A DNA stretch of 19,973 bases. Source: Candidatus Falkowiibacteriota bacterium. Lineage in GTDB: Bacteria; Patescibacteriota; Patescibacteriia; Patescibacteriales; SZUA-104. Every line of letters starts with the position of its first letter. Position 1 is the first letter of the stretch. The position numbers and the translations under genes were made by a program. Positions 14,148-19,973 of this stretch are shown here, in pieces. Location: the NCBI GenBank assembly GCA_027020105.1, contig JALUVW010000004.1:1-19973 (forward strand). The letters are read 5' to 3'. The notes under the pieces were generated by a model. It did not search any database, was not told the DNA's origin, and worked only from the letters and a program-made list of their open reading frames with translations.

Positions 14148-15371
14148 ATGAAAATACTGCACACGGTAAAAAAATACCACCCGTCAACCGGCGGAATGTA
14201 TGAGGTGGTCAAACAGTTGTCCGAAAATCTTGCCAAACTCGGCCATAATGTTACGGTGGCGACGGGAAAACTTCCCGAGGGATATAATCCGGATTTGAAC
14301 GGCGTAAAAATAAAAGAATTTAACATTGCCGGAAACTTCGTTTCGGGAATGTCCGGAGAAGTAGAAAAATACCAGAATTTTTTGATAAATTCCGATTTTG
14401 ACATCATAACAAATTTTGCCGCCCAACAGCCGATGACGGACGCCGCCTTGCTTGTTTTGGATAAAATAAAAGCGAAAAAAGTTTTTGTGCCCACCGGTTT
14501 TTCCGCTTTTTATCTTCGCGAATACCGTGAATATTACGAAAAAATGAAATCCAACTGGTTTAAGCGGTTTAACGCCAATGTTTTTTTGTCAAGCGATTAC
14601 CAAGACATAAACAGCGCGCGCGAATCCGGAGCGGAAAACATAACCGTTATTCCCAATGGGGCGAGCGCGGAAGAATTTTCCCCCGAAAACGCGGTTGACA
14701 TAAGAAAAAAGCTCGGCATTCCGCGCGATCATTTTTTAATTCTGCATGTGGGCTCCCATACCGGCGGAAAAGGCCACAGGGAAGCGATTAAAATATTCAA
14801 CAAAGCCAAAATAAACGGAACGACCTTGCTTATCGTCGGCAATAAGGGAAGGTGCCTTGAAGAATGTAAAAAACGGGCAAAATCAAAAACCGGCAAACGG
14901 ATAATCGTCGCGGAGCTTTCGCGCCGGGAAACCGTTTCGGCTTTTTTGTCCGCCGACCTCTTTCTTTTCCCCTCCAACGCGGAATGTTCGCCCGTGGTAT
15001 TGTTTGAGGCGATGGCCTCAAAAACTCCCTTTTTGGTTACGGATGTCGGCAACGCGAAAGAAATAATAAAATGGTCCGGCGGCGGGCTGCTCTTGCCGAC
15101 CGTAAAAGGCGCTTCTTTGGATAATTTTCCGCGCGCGTTGCTTAAAAAAACGGCAAAAAAAATCCTTTCTTTGTTCAGAGAGCTGAACCTGGACAAAGAC
15201 TACAATTTATCAAAAGCGAAAATAAAAGACTCGTCCCTCTTGCTGGAAAAAATCTATTCCGACAAGGAAACGCTCCGCGAATTGGCCGAAGCTGGGCATC
15301 GGGCATGGAAGAAAAAATTTACTTGGGAAAAAATAGCGCGAGAATACGAAAAATTATATTATTCTCTTTAA
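14148..15371 (+). CDS. GT4-family glycosyltransferase
   Basis: 407 residues. N-terminal strand MKILHTVKKYHPSTGGM with the GG donor loop (15-16), linker LILHVGSHTGGKGH (197-210), and nucleotide-sugar site NAECSPVVLFEAMA (277-290) with the E-x7-E pair E279/E287. A loop of about 40 residues after LLLPTVKG is longer than usual. Starts 15 bp after the GT2 gene. From here the DNA returns to the more GC-rich, GCG/CCG/GGC-using composition of gmd and wzm, so a composition boundary falls near 14140. Confidence 0.92.
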   Translation: MKILHTVKKYHPSTGGMYEVVKQLSENLAKLGHNVTVATGKLPEGYNPDLNGVKIKEFNIAGNFVSGMSGEVEKYQNFLINSDFDIITNFAAQQPMTDAALLVLDKIKAKKVFVPTGFSAFYLREYREYYEKMKSNWFKRFNANVFLSSDYQDINSARESGAENITVIPNGASAEEFSPENAVDIRKKLGIPRDHFLILHVGSHTGGKGHREAIKIFNKAKINGTTLLIVGNKGRCLEECKKRAKSKTGKRIIVAELSRRETVSAFLSADLFLFPSNAECSPVVLFEAMASKTPFLVTDVGNAKEIIKWSGGGLLLPTVKGASLDNFPRALLKKTAKKILSLFRELNLDKDYNLSKAKIKDSSLLLEKIYSDKETLRELAEAGHRAWKKKFTWEKIAREYEKLYYSL

Positions 15372-15383
15372 AGTTCAACCAAT

Positions 15384-16289
15384 ATGATAATAACGAAACT
15401 GCAAGGCGGCCTTGGCAATCAAATGTTCCAATACGCTCTCGGAAGGCGCTTGTCTCTTTTAAACGAAACCGAGCTTAAATTGGACATATCCGCCTACGAC
15501 AATCTGAAAAAAAACGATACGCCGAGAAAATATTCTCTCGGATGTTTTAATATAGAAGAAAATTTCGCGGAAAAAGAAGATTTTAAAAAAATAAATTTGC
15601 CGGATATGGCGTCAAAAAACATAATGTGGAGGATATACAGAAAATTTTTCAGGGATATGGAAGCGAAAAAGCCTCAGCGCGAACAAATATACGTCCGCGA
15701 ACCTTATTTCGGATTTTGCGCGGATATTTTAAAGCTGAAAAAAAATATTTACCTGAACGGAAATTGGCAAAACGAAAAATATTTCAAAGAAGTCGGCGCG
15801 GTAATACGGAAAGATTTTACCTTAAAACGAAAATCCGGCCAATACGAGCGATGGGCCGATAAAATTTCAAAAGCCGGGCATTCCGTTTCCCTGCATATAC
15901 GAAGAGGCGATTATGTCCACGATGAAAAAACCAACAGATGCCACGGAGTTTGCGATTTGCGTTATTACGAGAAAGCGATCGCCGTTATCGGCGCGAAAAC
16001 AAAATCGCCGGTTATTTTCATTTTCTCCGACGATATACATTGGGCGAAGGCAAACATAAAAACAAAGCATCAAACGCTCTTCGTGAGCGGCAACGGGCTG
16101 AAAGACTGCGAGGAAATGGTTTTGATGAGCAAATGCGAAAATAATATTATCGCCAACAGTTCTTTCAGCTGGTGGGGCGCGTGGTTAAACAAAAACAAGG
16201 AGAAAACAATCATCTCTCCCAAACAATGGTTCGCTGATCCGGCAAGAACGGATGATAATCCCTGTCCGCCGAATTGGATTCAAATTTAA
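15384..16289 (+). CDS. GT11-family (alpha-1,2-fucosyltransferase-like) glycosyltransferase
   Basis: 301 residues. Expected to transfer fucose from GDP-L-fucose to a galactose or related acceptor. The three GT11 motifs are present: LQGGLGNQMFQYALG (6-20), HIRRGDYV (171-178, GDP-sugar binding) and NSSFSWWGAW (258-267). It matches the GDP-fucose supply from gmd/fcl at the other end of the locus, which strengthens both calls. It is the last gene of the plus-strand run, and its TAA (16287-16289) overlaps the stop of the convergent GT4, leaving no room for a terminator between them. Confidence 0.95.
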   Translation: MIITKLQGGLGNQMFQYALGRRLSLLNETELKLDISAYDNLKKNDTPRKYSLGCFNIEENFAEKEDFKKINLPDMASKNIMWRIYRKFFRDMEAKKPQREQIYVREPYFGFCADILKLKKNIYLNGNWQNEKYFKEVGAVIRKDFTLKRKSGQYERWADKISKAGHSVSLHIRRGDYVHDEKTNRCHGVCDLRYYEKAIAVIGAKTKSPVIFIFSDDIHWAKANIKTKHQTLFVSGNGLKDCEEMVLMSKCENNIIANSSFSWWGAWLNKNKEKTIISPKQWFADPARTDDNPCPPNWIQI

Positions 16290-17434
16290 GCCGACATTTT
16301 TGCCGTTTCTTTTGTTTCGGCTCGGCCGGCGATAAAAGCCAATATTCTCTTCGCTCTTTTCTCCCAAGTATGGTTTTGGGCGTCGGCGAAGGCCCGCTTG
16401 GAAATTTTCTCCGCCAATTCCCTATCGTTCAAAACTCTTTCAATTCCCGCCGCCAACGCCTCGGGATTGTCCGGCTCAACCAAAATGGAATTGCTTTCAT
16501 TTAAAATTTCCCTAATGGAAGGCAGATCCGAGGAAACAATCGGCGTTCCGCTCGCCATATATTCAAAAAGCTTCATCGGCGAAGTGTAATATTTTGAAAC
16601 ATCGTCTTTCGCCGTGTTGGGCAGAATCAGCGCGTCCGCCGCCCTCTGCCAATCGGAAATTTCCGAATGCGGCCTCGCGCCGGCGATAACGATGTTTCCT
16701 CCCGCCGGCAATTCTTTTCTAACGCGGGCGATATCCCCCGCCGTCCCTCCGGCCAAATAAACTAAAATATCTTTGCCCAAAAATTCCGCCGATTTTATCA
16801 AAGTGTCCGCCCCTTTCCAAGCGTACAAATGCCCGGTGTAAACCGCTATTTTTTTGCCCTGGGGAAGTTTCAGCTTTTCTCTCGCTTCCGATTTCTTCCC
16901 CTCGCCGCCGAAACGCGCCGTATCAACGCCGTCGGGGGCGATAAAAATATTGTTTTCTTCCGCGCCTTTTTCCGCGTAAAAATTTTTCAGCCCGCGCGTT
17001 ATCGCGATAATTTTTCGGCGTTTTTTCAAAATGCTTTTCGCCGCAAAATTCCATTTCGGCGCGTGCGCCTCCCAAACAATATTTTTTTTGAAAAAACCGA
17101 GCAAAAAAAGCGGCAATTCGTCGCGTGAATAAATAATATCCGCTTTTTTAAACATGACATACCCAAGGGCGGCGCCAGCGAATGAAAGCGACTGAATTAA
17201 AAAGCCGATTTTCCCGAACCTCACCAGATCAAGCGAAGGAAGCTTCGTGATATTAAAATTTTTCTTTACGCCATAATATTCAAAAGGGCTTTTTTTGATA
17301 AAATTAAACCTCCGCGGCAAAACAAGCTCCACGGTAGCGCCGGCGTCCGCGAACGCTTCGCACATTTTCATTATTTGGATTCCGTGCGCCTTCTCCGTCG
17401 GCATCCTCGCGTTGGCTATGTAAAATATTTTCAT
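16286..17434 (-). CDS. GT4-family glycosyltransferase
   Basis: 382 residues. It starts MKIFYIANARMPTEKAHGIQ with the donor-loop His-Gly, has the linker KKIAVYTGHLYAWKGAD, and a nucleotide-sugar site TSPMKLFEYMASGTPIVSSDLPS. The first Glu of the usual E-x7-E is replaced (SPMKLFEYMA form), as in many GT4 members. It lies 5 bp after the GT-like gene upstream, so it is in the same minus-strand operon. Its stop codon overlaps the GT11 stop by 3 of 4 shared bases (16286-16289), a tail-to-tail overlap. Acceptor and sugar unknown. Confidence 0.92.
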   Translation of the reverse strand: MKIFYIANARMPTEKAHGIQIMKMCEAFADAGATVELVLPRRFNFIKKSPFEYYGVKKNFNITKLPSLDLVRFGKIGFLIQSLSFAGAALGYVMFKKADIIYSRDELPLFLLGFFKKNIVWEAHAPKWNFAAKSILKKRRKIIAITRGLKNFYAEKGAEENNIFIAPDGVDTARFGGEGKKSEAREKLKLPQGKKIAVYTGHLYAWKGADTLIKSAEFLGKDILVYLAGGTAGDIARVRKELPAGGNIVIAGARPHSEISDWQRAADALILPNTAKDDVSKYYTSPMKLFEYMASGTPIVSSDLPSIREILNESNSILVEPDNPEALAAGIERVLNDRELAEKISKRAFADAQNHTWEKRAKRILAFIAGRAETKETAKMSA

Positions 17435-17439
17435 CCGCT

Positions 17440-18261
17440 TTATTTTATTATTCCGGCCCTTCTTAAAATTCCCTGAATAATTCTTCCCAAAAAAGGAATA
17501 TAAAAAATTTTCCTTTTGGCGTAAGCGCCGAAAGATTCCACTTTTCTTTTTGAGCCGTCTATTTCAACGCCTTCTTTTTTGAGAAATTTAACCGCGTCGT
17601 AATGCCAGCATCCTTTTTTAATGGAATTGTGAAAATAGCTTATCGCCGGATTATTGTTTCTGTTTAACAATAAACTTCTTTTGACCGACAGAAACGGCTC
17701 TTTTAAATTTCTTGACCTTTCCGTGCCGCGAACCTCCATCTCCCACGGGTTTTCTCCATCAACCAATAATTTCAAAAACACGTTTTTATCCCAAAAAGCG
17801 GCCATCAAAGATGTCCTGTAACGCGCGTCCGCGGAAATCAGTCCCACATCGGAATAATTTTTAAAATCAGAGTCGGGGCCGGGCATCGGATTTAAGCGCA
17901 AATATCCGGCTTTTTCCTTCTTCATTATTTCCAATAAGTTTAAAATTCTGCCGGTATCCACCTTTCTGTCCAAATGAAAATCGTCAATCAGGCAAATAAA
18001 ATAATCCGTGTTTATCTTTTGGACGGCTTTTCTCATATTATTGGCGAAATTCCCGTCTTTGCCCGTTTTGACGGCGGCGGCTTTGCCGAATTCATAGTCA
18101 AGCTCATTGGTCGTCAAATAAACGGGGAAAGGGCAATCCGGCCAATATTTGAAAAATTGGGTGAAAAAAGAATCCCACACATCGCTGTAGTTGTCGCAAG
18201 ACGACACGATTACGGCGCATTCTTTGTTCTCCTCCCGTTGTTTGTCGCTATTAAAAGACAT
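17440..18261 (-). CDS. Glycosyltransferase-like protein (uncharacterised)
   Basis: 273 residues. The N-terminal half reads like a GT-A nucleotide-sugar domain: CAVIVSSCDNYSDVWDSFFTQ, then FICLIDDFHLD (88-98) with a DD that could bind metal. The C-terminal half is less clear and ends in a basic hydrophobic stretch. I know of similar unnamed glycosyltransferase-like proteins in polysaccharide loci but cannot name a family with certainty. Codons 51-102 are duplicated almost perfectly at 19661-19817, with R99 here against Gly there. The start at 18261 lies 57 bp after the cassette 4 ATPase stop, and a 23-bp piece of that gap (18269-18291) also matches DNA beyond the fragment. It probably relies on read-through from cassette 4. 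Confidence 0.7.
   Translation of the reverse strand: MSFNSDKQREENKECAVIVSSCDNYSDVWDSFFTQFFKYWPDCPFPVYLTTNELDYEFGKAAAVKTGKDGNFANNMRKAVQKINTDYFICLIDDFHLDRKVDTGRILNLLEIMKKEKAGYLRLNPMPGPDSDFKNYSDVGLISADARYRTSLMAAFWDKNVFLKLLVDGENPWEMEVRGTERSRNLKEPFLSVKRSLLLNRNNNPAISYFHNSIKKGCWHYDAVKFLKKEGVEIDGSKRKVESFGAYAKRKIFYIPFLGRIIQGILRRAGIIK
17955..18111 (-). repeat. Direct repeat DR2, copy inside the intact GT-like gene
   Basis: 157 bases matching 19661-19817 with one mismatch (17967 T against 19673 C). Offset is 1706 bp. Beyond 18111 similarity drops to about 60% over some 20 bases and is then lost; beyond 17955 it stops abruptly. Confidence 0.96.
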
Positions 18262-18318
18262 ATCGTTATTGGAATAAATTTTAATTTAACAGGACTGTCG
18301 CCAAACGCCGGATTATCG

Positions 18319-19587
18319 CTAATTCAACACGAAAGCGTTTTTAATAAACTCATTAAACGGAATAAACTCCAATTTGGTATCCCCTATTTTAAATTCAGCC
18401 GACAAGTTTTTGTTTATGATAAACGCTTTTCGCGGATTATATTTTTTGATAAAACTTCTCATTGGCCGCCCTATTTCCGGTTTTTTAAATTCCTTGTATT
18501 TTGCTTCAATCGGTATTATGCTTCCGCCCAAATCAACCACAAAATCAACTTCCGCCTTGTCTTTTGTTCTCCAAAAACGCGGAACAAAATCGCCGCCGGC
18601 ATAATCAATTTTTTCTTTTAACGCCAGATAAATAAAATTTTCAAATAAAAATCCGATATTGCCGCCGTTTTTTATGCCCCCCATCAGTCCAAGCGAATAA
18701 TTTCTTAATCCCAAATCGTTAAAATAAACAATCGGAGATTTGGTGATTTCTTTTCTCGTGTTTCTGAAAAAAGGAGAAATTCTTTTGATTATAAAAGTTT
18801 TTTCCGCGTACCAAAGATATTTTTTCGCCGTTTGAACCGAAATTCCCAGCGTATTCGCGATTTCCGAATAATTCACCAAATTTCCGATTTGGCCGGCGAG
18901 CGTTTTAATCAAGGAGTTGAACGCTTCCGTGTTTTCAACTTTCAAAAGATAGGAAATGTCTTTCTCAATGTAACTGCGGTATATTTCGTTAATAATTTTC
19001 AGTTTTTCAGAAAAAGCATTTTCCGTTACGACCCTCGGGTACCCGCCGAAATTAAGGTAATCCGAGAGCAAAAGATCGGTTCTTTCTTTTTCCAATCCGA
19101 AAAAATCATCCAAACGCCGCTCATAGCGATATTTGGTGCTGAAATTCACGAATTCCCGGAAAGAAACCGTCGGCAATTCAAAAATCCTTTTCCTGCCCGA
19201 CAGGGATTCGTGTATTTTTTCTTTAAGCTCTATGCTGCCCGAACCGGAAACGATAAATTTATAGTTCAAGCCCATATCATAAACGCCTTTTAAAAACAAA
19301 CCGGCATCATCCTTTCTTTGTATTTCATCAATAAAAACATATCCGCCTGAATTGCCGAATTCCAGTTTGAGTTTTTTTATAAACAACATTTGCGTATCAA
19401 AAAACGGACGGTCTTTTTCAAAGTCAAGACTTAAAAAAATCGTCTTTTTGCCGCGTTCAACAAGCTCGCCCATCAACTCTTTCATCAGTGTCGTTTTTCC
19501 CGCCTGCCTGGGTCCGACAATAAGCGAAATTTCTTTTTTACTCAAATGGTCCCTTAATTCCTTTAATTTTTCCCTTTTTATAAGCAT
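18319..19587 (-). CDS. AAA+ ATPase with DUF4143 C-terminal domain (cassette 4)
   Basis: 422 residues. Walker A GPRQAGKTT (25-33), Walker B YVFIDEIQRKD, sensor VSGSGSIELKEK, family segment ESLSGRKRIFELPTVSFREF, predicted winged helix (LVNYSEIANTLGISVQTAKKY), PD-(D/E)XK-like D348 (EVDF), E361 and K363 (IEAK). The ATG at 19587 lies 7 nt after the -10 box, so the message is probably leaderless. The gene is intact and lies between a fragment and the full copy of the same GT-like gene. It is closer to cassettes 2 and 3 than to cassette 1. Composition is nearer to its neighbours than cassette 3's, so it may have come from a similar genome or be older here. Confidence 0.9.
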   Translation of the reverse strand: MLIKREKLKELRDHLSKKEISLIVGPRQAGKTTLMKELMGELVERGKKTIFLSLDFEKDRPFFDTQMLFIKKLKLEFGNSGGYVFIDEIQRKDDAGLFLKGVYDMGLNYKFIVSGSGSIELKEKIHESLSGRKRIFELPTVSFREFVNFSTKYRYERRLDDFFGLEKERTDLLLSDYLNFGGYPRVVTENAFSEKLKIINEIYRSYIEKDISYLLKVENTEAFNSLIKTLAGQIGNLVNYSEIANTLGISVQTAKKYLWYAEKTFIIKRISPFFRNTRKEITKSPIVYFNDLGLRNYSLGLMGGIKNGGNIGFLFENFIYLALKEKIDYAGGDFVPRFWRTKDKAEVDFVVDLGGSIIPIEAKYKEFKKPEIGRPMRSFIKKYNPRKAFIINKNLSAEFKIGDTKLEFIPFNEFIKNAFVLN

Positions 19588-19593
19588 ATTTAC

Positions 19594-19638
19594 ATATTAG
19601 CACGAGAATTCTAAAAGTCAAGTTATGGAATTATCGTG
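19594..19638 (-). promoter_or_regulatory. Promoter and inverted repeat of DUF4143 cassette 4
   Basis: On the minus strand TTGACT (complement of 19616-19621), 16 nt, TAATAT (complement of 19594-19599) preceded by TGC (extended -10). Expected start is at about 19587, the first base of the ATG. An 11-bp inverted repeat with one mismatch, CACGAGAATTC (19601-19611) / GAATTATCGTG (19628-19638), with a 16-nt gap encloses the -35 box. Confidence 0.7.
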
Positions 19639-19660
19639 TTATTCTTGATATTGCGAAAAA

Positions 19661-19817
19661 TATCCACCTTTCCGTCCAAATGAAAATCGTCAATCAGGCA
19701 AATAAAATAATCCGTGTTTATCTTTTGGACGGCTTTTCTCATATTATTGGCGAAATTCCCGTCTTTGCCCGTTTTGACGGCGGCGGCTTTGCCGAATTCA
19801 TAGTCAAGCTCATTGGT
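19661..19817 (-). pseudogene. Truncated fragment of the GT-like gene (DR2, second copy)
   Basis: On the minus strand it encodes TNELDYEFGKAAAVKTGKDG through LIDDFHLDGKVD, i.e. codons 51-102 of the intact gene at 17440-18261. It has no start codon in place (the region before it is in frame with the TAA of the upstream gene) and then runs into cassette 4 DNA, ending at 19623. It is the second copy of DR2, 156 of 157 bases identical. A further 23-bp match at 19848-19870 with 18269-18291 suggests that the original duplication also covered the gene's start and that the fragment has since lost about 127 bp. Confidence 0.9.
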
Positions 19818-19859
19818 TATCAAACAGACGAGGAGGTTCAGCGCGGCTTGAAATAAATT

Positions 19860-19973
19860 TTAACTTAACAACCCCTTCTTTTCGGCTTCTTTTAGAATAA
19901 ACTCCACCCTGGCTTTGGAGGAATGGTTTTTCATTATTTCCCGAAATTCGGCCATATTGTCTTTCGCGTCGTA
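19860..19973 (-). CDS. C-terminal end of an unrecognised protein, cut by window edge
   Basis: The last 37 codons and stop of a gene entering from the right: YDAKDNMAEFREIMKNHSSK then ARVEFILKEAEKKGLLS. It is charged and helical-looking, with no motif I recognise. It is on the same strand as, and probably in the same operon as, the GT-like and GT4 genes. The bases around its stop codon (19848-19870) resemble those just upstream of the intact GT-like gene, evidence that this gene was the original upstream neighbour of that gene before cassette 4 arrived. Confidence 0.65.
   Translation of the reverse strand, partial: YDAKDNMAEFREIMKNHSSKARVEFILKEAEKKGLLS

Larger units (their letters stand above)
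18292..19660 (-). mobile_element. Putative single-gene mobile unit: cassette 4
   Basis: About 1.37 kb between the duplicated host sequences. It contains only the DUF4143 ATPase gene and its promoter/inverted repeat. The left limit is set by the short 23-bp match 18269-18291 with 19848-19870 (21 of 23), the right limit by the sharp end of DR2 at 19661. Same order as cassette 3 read on the minus strand: dead 5' gene fragment, cassette, intact gene. Mobility is inferred from the duplication alone. Confidence 0.55.

Noticed and set aside
17974..18621. Plus-strand open frame across the GT-like/cassette 4 junction
   Set aside because: It runs antisense to two well-supported genes and lacks any motif.
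1..19973. tRNA, rRNA or known riboswitch
   Set aside because: No cloverleaf, rRNA-conserved stretch or known aptamer pattern was recognised on either strand.

Overview
This window is most likely from an AT-rich, uncultivated-type bacterium. A Patescibacteria/CPR-like lineage is my best guess, because small AAA+ ATPases of the DUF4143 family are very abundant there; nothing in the window proves the taxonomy. Promoters look like ordinary sigma-70 type (TTGACA/TTTACA, 16-18 bp, TATAAT-like). I could not find a convincing Shine-Dalgarno sequence in front of any of the roughly 18 gene starts, and two genes appear to be transcribed leaderless.

Layout. (1) 1-1070, minus: ATP sulfurylase (sat), running off the left edge and carrying an in-frame insertion of a 21-bp repeat. 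(2) 1071-1847: a control region with a perfect 34-bp palindrome, two arrays of the same 21-bp repeat, and a small excisionase/MerR-like HTH gene between them. (3) 1848-4001, plus: gmd and fcl, which make GDP-L-fucose. (4) 4056-10208, plus: the polysaccharide ABC exporter wzm/wzt, interrupted by three DUF4143 ATPase genes. (5) 10219-16289, plus: sulfotransferase, FkbM-type methyltransferase, GT4, GT2, GT4 and a GT11 alpha-1,2-fucosyltransferase-like gene. (6) 16286-19973, minus: a GT4, a GT-like protein, a fourth DUF4143 ATPase, a duplicated fragment of the GT-like gene, and the end of an unrecognised gene.

Together the host genes suggest a fucosylated, probably sulfated and methylated surface polysaccharide exported by an ABC (Wzm/Wzt) route: Sat activates sulfate, a sulfotransferase would use it, Gmd/Fcl supply GDP-fucose, and GT11 plus other transferases build the glycan. 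An APS kinase is expected but is not in the window.

The most striking signal is the set of four single-gene cassettes, each coding for an AAA+ ATPase, a predicted winged helix and a PD-(D/E)XK-like nuclease motif. Each has its own promoter overlapped by a cassette-specific inverted repeat, and each points the same way as the host operon. Two are bracketed by direct duplications of the neighbouring host gene: 143 bp at 100% identity around cassette 3, and 157 bp with one mismatch around cassette 4. In both, a dead 5' fragment of the host gene lies upstream and an intact copy lies downstream. This looks like mobility of a one-gene ATPase-nuclease unit that duplicates its target and leaves the host gene rebuilt. 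No transposase, integrase or IS-type terminal repeats are visible.
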